Assembly: GCF_016907555.1 (NCBI RefSeq)
Contig: NZ_JAFBCE010000001.1
Location: forward strand, 558,001 to 622,000
Direction: 5' to 3'
Origin: Microbacterium laevaniformans
Lineage (GTDB): Bacteria > Actinomycetota > Actinomycetes > Actinomycetales > Microbacteriaceae
DNA length: 64,000 bases
Shown here piece after piece: positions 33,399 to 45,371 of the stretch. The translations under genes and the position numbers were made by a program. Position 1 is the first letter of the stretch. Each line of letters begins with the position of its first letter. The notes under the pieces are model-generated. The model did no database searches, was not told the origin of the DNA, and was given only the letters and a program-made list of their open reading frames with translations.

Positions 33399-34079
33399 AT
33401 GACTTCCCGCATCCTCGTTGTCGACGACGACATCGCGCTCGCCGAGATGATCGGTATCGTGCTGCGCACCGAGGGCTTCGAACCGCTGTTCTGCGCCGAC
33501 GGCACCGCCGCCGTCGAGATGTGGCGGGAGGAGCGGCCCGACCTCGTGCTCTTGGACCTGATGCTGCCCGGCATGGACGGCATCGAGATCTGCACGCGCA
33601 TCCGCTCCGAATCGGGCGTTCCGATCATCATGCTCACCGCGCGCACCGATACGGCCGACGTCGTCCGCGGGCTCGAGTCGGGCGCCGACGACTACATCGT
33701 CAAGCCGTTCAACCCGAAAGAGCTCGTGGCGCGGATCCGCACGCGGCTTCGTCCCGCCGCCGAGGCGACCGGCGGCGATCTGCGCATCGGCGACGTCATC
33801 GTCGACGTCGCCGCCCATGAGGTGCGCCGGGGGAGCGAGGTCATCGCGCTCACCCCGCTGGAGTTCGAGTTGCTCGTGGCGCTCGCCTCGAAACCGCAGC
33901 AGGTGTTCTCGCGCGAAATGCTGCTCGAGCAGGTCTGGGGCTACCACTACAAGGCCGACACCCGTCTCGTGAATGTGCACGTGCAGCGGCTGCGCGCGAA
34001 GGTCGAGATCGATCCCGACAACCCGCGGATCGTCATGACGGTGCGCGGCGTCGGCTATCGCGCCGGCGCGGTGGTGTGA
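33399..34079 (+). CDS. mtrA: MtrA response regulator
   Basis: 226 aa OmpR-family regulator. The receiver has DDD at 9-11, phospho-acceptor D53 (LLDLMLPGMDG), T80 and K102 (IVKPFNP). The winged-helix domain contains LTPLEFELLVALASKPQQVFSREMLLEQVWGYHYKADTRLVNVHVQRLRAKVE, a block highly conserved in MtrA. It controls cell-wall, division and resuscitation genes. ATG 33399 is the natural N terminus of the receiver. The gene is followed after 10 bases by mtrB and forms the conserved mtrA-mtrB-lpqB operon. A TACTGT box near 33335 is a possible promoter. Confidence 0.96.
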   Translation: MTSRILVVDDDIALAEMIGIVLRTEGFEPLFCADGTAAVEMWREERPDLVLLDLMLPGMDGIEICTRIRSESGVPIIMLTARTDTADVVRGLESGADDYIVKPFNPKELVARIRTRLRPAAEATGGDLRIGDVIVDVAAHEVRRGSEVIALTPLEFELLVALASKPQQVFSREMLLEQVWGYHYKADTRLVNVHVQRLRAKVEIDPDNPRIVMTVRGVGYRAGAVV

Positions 34080-34089
34080 TCGGCCGCTC

Positions 34090-35760
34090 ATGACGCCGCA
34101 GACGGCGACCGTGCCGACGTTGACCGGCTGGCGCGATTGGCGCAGCTGGCCTCGCCGGGTGGCGTACGCCTGGACCCGGTCGCTGCGTTTTCGCACGCTC
34201 GTCATCACGATCGGTGCGACGGCTCTCGCCATCCTCATCGCCTTCGTCGCGATGGCGCTTGCGATCCAGAACGATCTCTTCGAGTCCCGCGTCCAGCAGG
34301 TGCAGGAAGCCGTGCAGCGCGCCACGCAGTCCACCCAGCAGACACTCAACGCCGCTCAGATCGATGGCGACGGCGCCGCCTTGCAGTCGCTCTGGAACAA
34401 TGCGACCGACTCGATCGCCCGCCAAGCCGGCACCGACATGATCGCCGCGTTCCGCATTTCGGATGAGCCGTCGACGATCGCCCCGCAGGACTTCCAGCGC
34501 GGCGGGCTGAACGCAGGATTGATCACGCCCGGGCTGCGCGGCGCCGTTCAAGGTGACAGCCAGAAGCGCTGGTGGCAGTCCGTCGGTCTGCCGGCAGCCG
34601 ACGGCAGTACGGTGCCCGGGATCATCGTCGGGCAGCAGCTCGAGTTTCCCGAGGTCGGTGCCTACGAGTTCTACTTCGCCTACGACTTCGCCCCGGAGCA
34701 GCAGACCCTGCAGTTCGTCCAGATCACGCTGTGGCTCGTCGGTGCCGGGCTGGTGCTCCTGATCGCCGCGATCTCCTCCTTCGTGCTGCGCTCGGTGACC
34801 GTCCCGATCGCCGAGGCCGCCGAAACGAGTGCGACCCTCGCCGCCGGCGATCTCGCCGTGCGTCTGCCGGTACGGGGTGAGGACGAGTTCGCGATCCTCG
34901 GCCGCTCGTTCAACGCGATGGCCGACAGCATCGAATCCCAGATCAAGGAGCTCGCCGAGCTCTCGCTCGTGCAGCAGCGCTTCGTCTCCGACGTGTCCCA
35001 TGAGCTGCGCACACCGTTGACGACGATCCGCCTGGCCAGCGACATGCTCAACGATCAGCGCGACTCCTTCGATCCGACCACCGCCCGCGCCGCGGAGCTG
35101 CTGCATGCACAGGTGCAGCGCTTCGAGACGCTTCTGACCGACCTGCTGGAGATCAGCCGCTACGACGCGGGGTCGGTGCAGCTGGAGTATGAGCCGACCA
35201 GCCTCGCGCATCTCGCCGAGGACGTCATCGCCTCGATGCAGCAGTTGGCCGATCAGCACGGGACGGATGTGCGCCTGGTCGCTCCGGGAGGCTACTCTCC
35301 GGTCGATATGGATCCCCGCCGCGTCCGCAGGGTCGTGCGCAACCTGCTCGGCAACGCCATCGAGCACGGCGAGGGCCGTCCCATCGTCGTCACCGTGGAC
35401 AGCAACCAGCGGGCGGTTGCGATCGGTGTCCGTGACTATGGACTCGGCATGAGCGCCGCCGACGCCGAGCGCGTGTTCGACCGCTTCTGGCGCGCCGACC
35501 CGTCGCGCAAGCGCACGATCGGCGGCACGGGATTGGGGCTGTCGATCGCGCTCGGCGATGCGAAGCTGCACGGGGGCACTCTGGCTGTCTGGTCGGATCT
35601 CGGCCGCGGCACGAACTTCGTGCTGACGCTGCCGCGGCAGGGTCAGCCCATCGACGGCTCGTCACCCGTTGCCCTCGACCCGGGCGAGGACGGCGTCTCG
35701 CTCGACGACCTCGGCTTGACGCAGCCGATCACCGTATTCGACAAGGGGGGACGCTCATGA
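34090..35760 (+). CDS. mtrB: MtrB sensor histidine kinase
   Basis: 556 aa membrane kinase. Helices at about 37-59 and 212-234 flank an extracytoplasmic sensor domain. A HAMP linker (235-285) precedes the H-box FVSDVSHELRTPLTTIRLA with H304. The ATP domain has NLLGNAIEHGEG, DYGLGM, FDRFWRADPSRKR and GGTGLGLSI. It phosphorylates MtrA. The stop overlaps the lpqB start as ATGA. The tail after the ATP domain (about 45 residues, acidic) is typical of actinobacterial MtrB. Confidence 0.96.
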   Translation: MTPQTATVPTLTGWRDWRSWPRRVAYAWTRSLRFRTLVITIGATALAILIAFVAMALAIQNDLFESRVQQVQEAVQRATQSTQQTLNAAQIDGDGAALQSLWNNATDSIARQAGTDMIAAFRISDEPSTIAPQDFQRGGLNAGLITPGLRGAVQGDSQKRWWQSVGLPAADGSTVPGIIVGQQLEFPEVGAYEFYFAYDFAPEQQTLQFVQITLWLVGAGLVLLIAAISSFVLRSVTVPIAEAAETSATLAAGDLAVRLPVRGEDEFAILGRSFNAMADSIESQIKELAELSLVQQRFVSDVSHELRTPLTTIRLASDMLNDQRDSFDPTTARAAELLHAQVQRFETLLTDLLEISRYDAGSVQLEYEPTSLAHLAEDVIASMQQLADQHGTDVRLVAPGGYSPVDMDPRRVRRVVRNLLGNAIEHGEGRPIVVTVDSNQRAVAIGVRDYGLGMSAADAERVFDRFWRADPSRKRTIGGTGLGLSIALGDAKLHGGTLAVWSDLGRGTNFVLTLPRQGQPIDGSSPVALDPGEDGVSLDDLGLTQPITVFDKGGRS

Positions 35761-37451
35761 GTCTTCGGCGTCTGCGCCGGGCGAGCATCACCGTGCTCGC
35801 GGGGGCGCTCATGGTGGCCCTCGCCGCGTGCGCGGGGCTGCCGACCTCCGGACCGGTCAACCCGGGCGTGCGGATCGTGGACGACGGGACCTCCGGTGAC
35901 ATCGCGTTCATCCCGAAGGGGCCGGTGAAGGACGCCACGCCCCAGCAGATCGTCGAGGGCTTCATCGCGGCCGGTACCGGCCCCACCAACAACTGGGAGA
36001 CGGCGCAGCAGTTCCTCGCCCCCAGCTACAAAGGCACCTGGAAGCCGCAGGCCGGCGTCACGATCTACGCGTCCGGGCAGCGCACCCTGCAGCAGAGCGC
36101 ATCCGGCGACATCGTGCTGACGGTCTCGCCGGTGGCGACGGTGGATGCCACGGGGGAGATGAGCCCGGCATCCGACAACGGCCCCATTCCCCTGACCTTC
36201 AAGCTCGCTCAGCAGGACGACGGGCAGTGGCGGATCACCCAGGCGCCCGACGGGATCGTGCTCGACAAAGCCCAGTTCCTGGCCGTGTTCGGGAACTACT
36301 CGCTGATGTACTTCGATCCGACGTGGACCTACCTGGTGCCCGACGGGCGGTGGTTCCCTCGGTACTACGCCGCCACCAACATCGCTCAGGGCCTCGTCGA
36401 CGGTGCGCCCGCGCCCTGGCTGCGCGGCGCGGTCGTGAGCGCGTTCACCGACGGTGCGCGACTGGAGCTGACCTCTGTCCCGCGCCAGTCCAACGTCGCG
36501 CAGGTGACCCTGCAGGACGGCGCCCGCTCGCTCGACCAGACCGCGCTGAACCGCATGCAGACCCAGCTCGAGGCGAGCCTGGACGTCCCCGGGATCACGA
36601 GCGTGGACATGCTGCTTCCCGGGGGCCAGCAGCTGACGGCCCAGCGTGTGGACGTGCGTTCCACCGCGGTGGCGGCCAACCCCTTGGTTCGCACCGATGA
36701 CGCCTTCGGTTTCGTATCGGGCACGACCATCTCGCCGATCGCGGGGCTCTCCGACGCGCTGATGCAGATCTCGGCGACCGACATCGAGGTCAATGCCGAT
36801 CGCACCGCCGCCGCTGTCCGCGACGTGTCGGGAGCGGTTCTCGAGGTCCCCGCCGACGGCCCCATCCGCCGCCTCGACACGCGTCCGGATCTCGTCGCTC
36901 CCTCCATCGATCCCGCGGGATACGTGTGGTCGGTGCCGTCGGACGCGCCCGGATCGGTGATCGCGTACGCACCGGGCGGCACCGCCGTTCCGATGTCCGG
37001 GGGATGGGCGGGCGCCTCCGCGGTCATCGCGCAGCGCGTCTCACGCGACGGGACGAGACTCGTCGCCGTGGTGCGCGACGGTGACCGCTACGCCGTATGG
37101 GGGGCGGGGATCCAGCGGGACCGCACCGGGGCGCCCACCGCGCTCGCGTCTCCCGTGAAGAAGCTCGCGACGCTGTCGGATGCCGCAACGGATCTCACCT
37201 GGCTCGATGCGAGCACCCTCGGCGTGCTCGCCGGCACCGGGCAGGACCAGTACGTCGAGGCGGTGCACGTGGGCGGCTTCCCGGACGCGCCGATCCGTAC
37301 GCCCGGGGACACCTCGACGCTCTCGGGGCAGACGTCGAACGCGAGCGTGAGTGACACCGACGGCGAGCTCTATGCGCAGCGGGGTGCCAACTGGCAGCAG
37401 CTGATGGGGGGCGTCCGGGTACTGGCGGTGCAGCAGGGGATGCCGCGCTGA
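35757..37451 (+). CDS. lpqB: LpqB lipoprotein
   Basis: 564 aa. The signal peptide SITVLAGALMVALAAC ends in a lipobox with the lipid-bearing C25. A GerMN-type domain (about 220-300, with TDGARLELTSVP, QTQLEASLDVPGITSVDMLLPGG) is followed by a beta-propeller-like C-terminal half (VSGAVLEVPADGPIRRLDTRPDLVAPSIDPAGYVWSV). LpqB sits on the outer face of the membrane and modulates MtrB. It is translationally coupled to mtrB. Length and gene order match the actinobacterial family. Confidence 0.95.
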   Translation: MSLRRLRRASITVLAGALMVALAACAGLPTSGPVNPGVRIVDDGTSGDIAFIPKGPVKDATPQQIVEGFIAAGTGPTNNWETAQQFLAPSYKGTWKPQAGVTIYASGQRTLQQSASGDIVLTVSPVATVDATGEMSPASDNGPIPLTFKLAQQDDGQWRITQAPDGIVLDKAQFLAVFGNYSLMYFDPTWTYLVPDGRWFPRYYAATNIAQGLVDGAPAPWLRGAVVSAFTDGARLELTSVPRQSNVAQVTLQDGARSLDQTALNRMQTQLEASLDVPGITSVDMLLPGGQQLTAQRVDVRSTAVAANPLVRTDDAFGFVSGTTISPIAGLSDALMQISATDIEVNADRTAAAVRDVSGAVLEVPADGPIRRLDTRPDLVAPSIDPAGYVWSVPSDAPGSVIAYAPGGTAVPMSGGWAGASAVIAQRVSRDGTRLVAVVRDGDRYAVWGAGIQRDRTGAPTALASPVKKLATLSDAATDLTWLDASTLGVLAGTGQDQYVEAVHVGGFPDAPIRTPGDTSTLSGQTSNASVSDTDGELYAQRGANWQQLMGGVRVLAVQQGMPR

Positions 37452-37547
37452 GGCGGATCCTCCTCCCCGCGTCGCGCTGAGAGAGCGCTCCTCCACAGAT
37501 GCGCATCGGGGTCCCCGCACGTGACGTGCATTCGACACGGTGGCATC

Positions 37548-38216
37548 ATGCTCGATCCGGCTTGGCTCCGCGCACCCGTCTGGCGCCGCGTGGGCGACGC
37601 TGCGGCCGGGGCGCTCTCGCTGGTACTGCCCGTGTGGTGCGCGGGCTGCGATGAGCCAGACGTCGGTCTCTGCGTGCGCTGCCGTGAACTCCTTCTGCCA
37701 CGGGTGCGCGCACGTTCGCTGCTGCCGGGGCTCGCCGTCTGCTCCGCACTGGATTTCTCCGGCGTGCCGGCGCGCGTCCTGCGCGCGTTCAAAGAGGACG
37801 GGCGTACGGGGCTGGCCCGACCGCTCGGCGGTGCCCTGGCCGCTGCTGTGGCGCGCGTCGAAGGCGCCGGCGCCGAGGTGGCGATCGTGCCCGTGCCCTC
37901 GTCGCGACGTGCGTTTCGCCGGCGAGGATACGAGACCAGCGCCCTGCTGGCGCGCCGGGGCGGTCTGGAGCCGCTGCGGGCGCTGAGCTCGCGCGGCGCG
38001 GTCGCCGACCAGCGTGGTCTCGGCCGCGAGGCGCGCGCGCAGAACGTCGCGGGAACCCTCCGGGCGCGCGGCGTTGCGGGGCTGTCCGTCATCGTCGTCG
38101 ACGACGTGCTGACCACCGGCGCGACGTTGCGCGAGGCCGCGCGAGCCCTGACGGCCGGCGGTGCGCGCGTGATCGGGGCCGCGACCGTCGCTGCCACCGC
38201 CCGACACGCCCCGTGA
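37548..38216 (+). CDS. ComF-like phosphoribosyltransferase-fold protein
   Basis: 222 aa. A zinc-finger-like N terminus (VWCAGCDEPDVGLCVRC, CxxC plus CxxC) precedes a type I phosphoribosyltransferase fold with the PRPP loop SVIVVDDVLTTGATLREAA and VPVPSSRRAFRRRGYETSALLA. ComF helps single-stranded DNA handling in natural transformation; the role in actinobacteria is unsettled. The position between lpqB and hpf matches the mycobacterial order. An in-frame GTG at 37521 is a possible longer start; the ATG is preferred for family length. Confidence 0.88.
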   Translation: MLDPAWLRAPVWRRVGDAAAGALSLVLPVWCAGCDEPDVGLCVRCRELLLPRVRARSLLPGLAVCSALDFSGVPARVLRAFKEDGRTGLARPLGGALAAAVARVEGAGAEVAIVPVPSSRRAFRRRGYETSALLARRGGLEPLRALSSRGAVADQRGLGREARAQNVAGTLRARGVAGLSVIVVDDVLTTGATLREAARALTAGGARVIGAATVAATARHAP

Positions 38217-38366
38217 GCGCGGATCCATTGCGGATCCTCAGGGGATCGGTCCGTTACTCCCGGGATTGGCGCGTGACAGTACCGCCGCACCCCGATAGCG
38301 TGGGAGAGACCAAGGCGAACTCAGGGTCCGCCCTTGACCGGCCGGACCCGGAACAAGGAGGTCAGG

Positions 38367-39029
38367 ATGGAAACCAGCATCGTCGGCGTGGGTGTGAGCA
38401 TCTCGGATCGTTTCCGCACCGTCACCGAAGAGAAGTCCGTCCGCATCGGAACGCTGTCCCCCCGAGCGCAGCGTCTCGACGTCAAGGTCACGCACCGCGC
38501 GTATCACAATGGAAGCCGCGAAGAGGAGACGGTCGAGCTGACCGTCACGGGCAAGGGCCCACTCGTGCGTGCGGAGGCCACCGACAGCGACAAGTTCACG
38601 GCGCTCGACATGGCGGTCGACAAGCTCGCCGAGCAGCTGCGTCGTGCCAAGGACAAGCGCGTGGACGCCCGAAACCACCCGCGTGGCGCCAAGCTCGACA
38701 AGGGGAGCGGTGCGCTGTCCGGCATCGATGTGCAGCCGGCATCCGTGGAGACGCTGCGTGCTGTCGCGACCGGCGAGATCCCGATCGCCGTCGGCGACGA
38801 GGGCGAGGACGACTACACCCCGGTCGTGATCCGCACCAAGAACTTCGACGCCGAGTGGATGACGGTCGAAGAAGCCGTCGACCGCATGGAGCTCGTCGGA
38901 CACGACTTCTTCCTCTTCATCGACGCCCGCACCGACCACCCGAGTGTCGTCTACCGCCGCAAGGGCTGGGACTACGGCGTGATCTCGCTCACGGCCAGCG
39001 CTCCGCCGGCCGCGGAGCTCGCGTCCTGA
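38367..39029 (+). CDS. hpf: ribosome hibernation-promoting factor, long form
   Basis: 220 aa. The N-terminal domain (METSIVGVGVSISDRFRTVTEEKSVRIG to KLAEQLRRAKDKR) is the ribosome-binding S30AE fold. A linker leads to the C-terminal dimer domain VVIRTKNFDAEWMTVEEAVDRMELVGHDFFLFIDARTDHPSVVYRRKGWDYGVISL. The long form pairs 70S ribosomes into inactive 100S dimers in starvation or hypoxia. The start is fixed by a near-perfect AAGGAGGT at 38355-38362. The 150-base gap upstream may hold GTGACA-17-TAGCGT at 38273-38301 as a promoter, with low certainty. Confidence 0.95.
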   Translation: METSIVGVGVSISDRFRTVTEEKSVRIGTLSPRAQRLDVKVTHRAYHNGSREEETVELTVTGKGPLVRAEATDSDKFTALDMAVDKLAEQLRRAKDKRVDARNHPRGAKLDKGSGALSGIDVQPASVETLRAVATGEIPIAVGDEGEDDYTPVVIRTKNFDAEWMTVEEAVDRMELVGHDFFLFIDARTDHPSVVYRRKGWDYGVISLTASAPPAAELAS

Positions 39030-39065
39030 CCGACCCGACCGGCCCCCGGAAACGGGGCGAGTGAA

Positions 39066-39102
39066 CAGAATCGGATGCCGCCGCGCGCGGCATCCGGTTC
39101 TG
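39066..39102. terminator. hairpin terminator after hpf
   Basis: Arms CAGAATCGGATGCCG (39066-39080) and CGGCATCCGGTTCTG (39088-39102) pair with one mismatch around a 7-base loop. Short T-rich DNA follows (TTTCTGCG). It lies between hpf and the converging gene ending at 39164 and could stop transcription from both sides. The arms contain the GGATGCC/GGCATCC motif that recurs across the window. Confidence 0.6.
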
Positions 39103-39163
39103 TTTCTGCGATCCGATTCTGTTTCTCCGATCCGGGTCGGCACGTGCGCCGGGCGGGGCGAAC

Positions 39164-40495
39164 TCAGTCGAAGATGCCGTCCAGGATGCTGCCGATCACG
39201 AGGCCGCCGAGGATGCCGCCGACCATGTCGCCGCCGCTTCCGCCGCGCCGGCTGCCTCCCCATCCGCCACCATTTCCCCAGCCGCCGTCATTCGGGCGGG
39301 AGGAGTCGATGTCGCGCTGGGCCAGCTGCAGAGCCTCCGCCGCCAGCTGCCCGCATCGACGGGCGTCGGCGAGGGCCTGTTCACGATCGTCCTCGCCGAT
39401 GGGCTGTGCGCTCAGCGCCGCCAGGTCCAGACGGATCCGTTCCGCTTCGGCCAGACGGGTACGCGCATCGGCTCCGATCCACCCTCGATGGCCGGAGATG
39501 ACGCTGCGGGCGACGCCGAGCTGGCGGTCCGCGTCGTCGATCGCGTGCCGCACGTGCGTCTCCGGGGGAGCGGGGTTGGCCAGCCGGGCGCGGGCCTTCG
39601 CGACCGCGGCATCCAGGGCGGCGTTCGCCTCGCGCAGACGCGTGAGCTCGCCGAAGGGGTCGGGCAGCCCGCCGGCCGGGGTGAGGGCCATCAGCTCCTT
39701 CTCCAGCGTCGCCATCGCCGTCGCCACGGCGGGGATGCTCTGCAGCTCACGAGCGGCCACGAGGTCGCCGCGCGAATCCTCCACGATGGCGTCAAGCGTG
39801 GATTCGGCACGCAACGCCTCCACTTCGAAGGCGTCCACGGCATCCAACAGGGTGGTCGCGCGGCGCACCGCCTCCATCGCCGTCTCCAGCGCGAGGTTCG
39901 CCTGCTCCCGCTGACCACTCTCGCGTCGTGCCGTGGAGACATCGGCGCCGTGCGTGGCGAAGGCGAAGAGCTGGGCAGCTTCGGTGGCGTTCTTCTCGAT
40001 GCGTCGCACCGCGGCAGGCGCGTACCGGGCGTGCACGCGCGCGAGAGTCGCCTCGGCGCGTTCGAGTCGCTGTGTGCCCCGTTCGACGTCGGCGCGGATG
40101 CCGGCGATGATCTCCGGAGCGCGGCGGGCGCGCTCGACGGGCTCGGCGAGAGCTTGGAGGCGATCGTCGAGGAGCTCCTGTGCCCAGTCGCACAGCTGGA
40201 TGATGCGCGCGTTGCGCGTGCGCAGCTCCTCGGGGGTGTCCGGGATGTGGTCGTGGTTGAGCTGATTCAGCTGGAACGCCTCGCCCATGTGGCTGCGAAC
40301 CGCCTTCAGTGCCTCGCGGAGGCTCTGCGTGGGCTCGATGCCCAACTCGATCTCGGCGAAGACGAGCTCATCCTCCGCGGTGCGCAGCCGCTCATCGATC
40401 GCGACGAGGGCCGCGTCCGCCCGGCGGCCGAGTTCGGCATCCTCCGCTGCCCGCTGCTCGCGTTCCTGCTTGCGTGCGCCCCAGAATCCGGCCAT
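39164..40495 (-). CDS. coiled-coil-rich protein resembling the C-terminal half of TPM-domain proteins
   Basis: 443 aa, without signal peptide. Most of it is helical with heptad-like Glu, Ala, Leu and Arg patterns (for example [37 protein letters not shown]). The end is a Gly-rich stretch and a short hydrophobic patch ([23 protein letters not shown]). In actinobacteria such a tail usually follows a TPM domain and membrane helix; both are missing here, so this is recalled similarity only. It may be a membrane-associated scaffold. TAGGAT lies 6 bases before the ATG, predicting a leaderless transcript diverging from secA. Confidence 0.6.
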   Translation of the reverse strand: MAGFWGARKQEREQRAAEDAELGRRADAALVAIDERLRTAEDELVFAEIELGIEPTQSLREALKAVRSHMGEAFQLNQLNHDHIPDTPEELRTRNARIIQLCDWAQELLDDRLQALAEPVERARRAPEIIAGIRADVERGTQRLERAEATLARVHARYAPAAVRRIEKNATEAAQLFAFATHGADVSTARRESGQREQANLALETAMEAVRRATTLLDAVDAFEVEALRAESTLDAIVEDSRGDLVAARELQSIPAVATAMATLEKELMALTPAGGLPDPFGELTRLREANAALDAAVAKARARLANPAPPETHVRHAIDDADRQLGVARSVISGHRGWIGADARTRLAEAERIRLDLAALSAQPIGEDDREQALADARRCGQLAAEALQLAQRDIDSSRPNDGGWGNGGGWGGSRRGGSGGDMVGGILGGLVIGSILDGIFD

Positions 40496-40534
40496 GTCAC
40501 GATCCTATGCGCGTGTTTTCGAGGTCTCGCGCAG

Positions 40535-40560
40535 GTAAGCAAAGTCACAGCCAGGTAACA
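40535..40560. promoter_or_regulatory. GT(A/C)ACA direct repeats, candidate MtrA site
   Basis: GTAAGC (40535-40540), GTCACA (40544-40549) and GTAACA (40555-40560) repeat in the same direction with 9- and 11-base periods. CAGGTAA also recurs exactly 20 bases apart (40532 and 40552). MtrA is reported to bind loosely conserved direct repeats of GTCACA/GTAACA type, and mtrA is about 7 kb away. The site lies between the divergent starts at 40495 and 40639 and so could serve either gene. Confidence 0.4.
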
Positions 40561-40638
40561 TGGCCCCGTATGCCGTGCCTTCGCGCGCGGTCGAGGCGGC
40601 GTCGCGCGTCGCCCGCACCCGATAGATGGAGATGCTCC

Positions 40639-43431
<2,793 letters not shown>

Positions 43432-43500
43432 TCGCCGGTCGGCGCTGTCCGGGCCACCGGTCGGCGATTGGCCTCGTCGGGGCGGCGATATCCTGATCCG

Positions 43501-44724
43501 ATGAGTCCCCGCATCCTCGACCAGTCATCCAAGCTCAAGGACGTTCTCTACGAGATCCGTGGAGCCGCCCTTGTCGAAGCTGACCGGCTCGAGGCCGACG
43601 GCCACCGCATCCTCAAACTCAACACCGGCAATCCCGCCGTGTTCGGCTTCGAGGCGCCGTACCAGATCGTGCGCGACATGATCGAGGCGGTCCCGCACGC
43701 ACACGGCTACAGCGACAGCCGCGGCATCATGTCGGCGCGCCGCGCCGTCGTGTCGCGGTACGAGCAGGTTCCCGGGTTCCCGACGTTCGATCCGGACGAT
43801 GTCTACCTGGGTAACGGTGTCTCCGAGCTGATCACCATGACCATGCAGGCGCTGCTGGACAGCGGCGACGAGGTTCTCATCCCCGCTCCGGACTATCCGC
43901 TGTGGACGGCCATGACGAGCCTGGCCGGAGGCACTCCCGTGCACTACCGCTGCGACAACGAGAACGGGTGGCAGCCCGACCTCGAAGACATCCGGTCGAA
44001 GGTGACGCCGGCCACGAAGGCGATCGTCGTCATCAACCCGAACAACCCGACCGGGGCGGTGTACTCCCGTGAGGTGCTCGAGGAAATCGTGGAGATCGCC
44101 CGGGAGCACTCGCTGTTGCTGCTCAGCGACGAGATCTACGACCGCATCCTGTTCGACGACGCCGTGCACATCCCGCTCGCCACGCTCGCTCCGGATCTGC
44201 TCTGCCTGACCTTCAACGGCCTGTCCAAGACGTATCGCGTGGCCGGGTACCGCTCGGGCTGGATGGTCATCACCGGCCCCAAGAAGCACGCCACCGGGTT
44301 CCTGGAGGGCATCCAGCTGCTCGCCTCGACGCGGCTGTGTCCCAATGTGCCCGCTCAGCACGCGGTGCAGGCTGCGCTGTCCGGTGTGCAGTCGATCGAC
44401 GCGCTGATCGCTCCCACCGGACGGCTCCATGAGCAGCGGGATGCCGCCTTCGAGGCTCTCACCGCGATTCCGGGGGTGCAGTGCCACAAGCCGCGCGGCG
44501 CCCTCTACGCGTTCCCCCGACTCGATCCTGAGATCTACGAGATCCACGACGATGCCAAGTTCGTCTACGACTTCCTCGTCGCCGAGCACGTGCTGCTCGT
44601 GCAGGGAACAGGCTTCAACTGGCCGACGCCGGATCACTTCCGGATCGTGACGCTGCCGGAGGCGCGCGTGCTCACCGAGGCGATCGAACGGCTCGGCAAC
44701 TTCCTCTCCTCGTACCGGCAGTAG
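43501..44724 (+). CDS. alaA: alanine/aspartate-type aminotransferase (AlaA-like)
   Basis: 407 aa PLP enzyme of fold type I. It shows LNTGNPAVFGFEAP, YSDSRGIMSARRAV, INPNNPTGAVY, LSDEIYDRILFDD and the lysine K243 in FNGLSKTYRVAGYRSGW. Length and motifs match the glutamate-pyruvate aminotransferase AlaA of bacteria, which makes alanine. TATCCT lies 6 bases before ATG 43501, so the mRNA is probably leaderless. It follows secA by 69 bases. Substrate range is inferred from the family. Confidence 0.9.
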   Translation: MSPRILDQSSKLKDVLYEIRGAALVEADRLEADGHRILKLNTGNPAVFGFEAPYQIVRDMIEAVPHAHGYSDSRGIMSARRAVVSRYEQVPGFPTFDPDDVYLGNGVSELITMTMQALLDSGDEVLIPAPDYPLWTAMTSLAGGTPVHYRCDNENGWQPDLEDIRSKVTPATKAIVVINPNNPTGAVYSREVLEEIVEIAREHSLLLLSDEIYDRILFDDAVHIPLATLAPDLLCLTFNGLSKTYRVAGYRSGWMVITGPKKHATGFLEGIQLLASTRLCPNVPAQHAVQAALSGVQSIDALIAPTGRLHEQRDAAFEALTAIPGVQCHKPRGALYAFPRLDPEIYEIHDDAKFVYDFLVAEHVLLVQGTGFNWPTPDHFRIVTLPEARVLTEAIERLGNFLSSYRQ

Positions 44725-44760
44725 GGATCGGCGACAGCGCCGGCCCCGTTCTGCGGATGG

Positions 44761-45219
44761 TCACAGAAGCGCGAGGGACGTGGCGCGCCAGCGCCCGTCC
44801 CAGCCCTCCAAGCGGAGGGCGACGGCGCGGGTGCGCGCCGGTCCTGCCACGATGACCACTCCCTCGATGACGCCGTCGGCGGGGGAGGAATGACGTGTCG
44901 AGAGGATGTGGTGCACGGGGCGGGCCGGCGCGACGCCTCGGGCGCTGCGTGCGCGAGCCGACAGATTGGCTCGTGTGATCAGAGCACGAAACGCGTCCTC
45001 GCCGAACCAGCGTGCGAGTTGATCGACCTCGCGCACCCCGGCGAGCGCTTCGAGGACGCCGATGGTCAGGTTCTTCAGCAGCGGCTCCGGGGCGGGCAGC
45101 GCGTCGGTACCGGTGCGCTGGGGGGCGAAGTACTCGGCGACCTCCAGGGCGGAGCCGCGCCGCGGTGTCGAAACGCTCCGCCGGGTCGTGCCGGCAGCGT
45201 CGGGGGATGCGGTGGCCAT
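44761..45219 (-). CDS. Rv3235-family protein
   Basis: 152 aa. After a Ser/Thr/Arg-rich leader come PEPLLKNLTIGVLEALAGVREVDQLARWFGEDAFRALITRANLSARAR and a beta-rich end (IEGVVIVAGPARTRAVALRLEGWDGRWRATSLALL). This matches the actinobacterial Rv3235 family (I recall DUF6459), of unknown function. It may have a nuclear-transport-factor-like fold; that is a guess. AGGAGG six bases upstream fixes ATG 45219. The 152-base gap before it is shared with the divergent 45372 gene. Confidence 0.8.
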   Translation of the reverse strand: MATASPDAAGTTRRSVSTPRRGSALEVAEYFAPQRTGTDALPAPEPLLKNLTIGVLEALAGVREVDQLARWFGEDAFRALITRANLSARARSARGVAPARPVHHILSTRHSSPADGVIEGVVIVAGPARTRAVALRLEGWDGRWRATSLALL

Positions 45220-45371
45220 GCGCCGTCCTCCTCTGTCGTCGTCTGCCCGGTCGGGCGTCTGACGAGTACAGCACAGCCCACGCACAGGGTGGATGAGAAT
45301 CCTCCAACCTGTGGAGAGGCTCCTGTGGACAGAATCGGCGGGCGGCGGCATCCCTCCTCTAGGGTCACCGC

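Noticed and set aside
43436..43474. Direct repeat CCGGTCGGCG after secA
   Set aside because: Two short GC-rich copies are expected by chance at this composition and form no convincing hairpin with a T-run.
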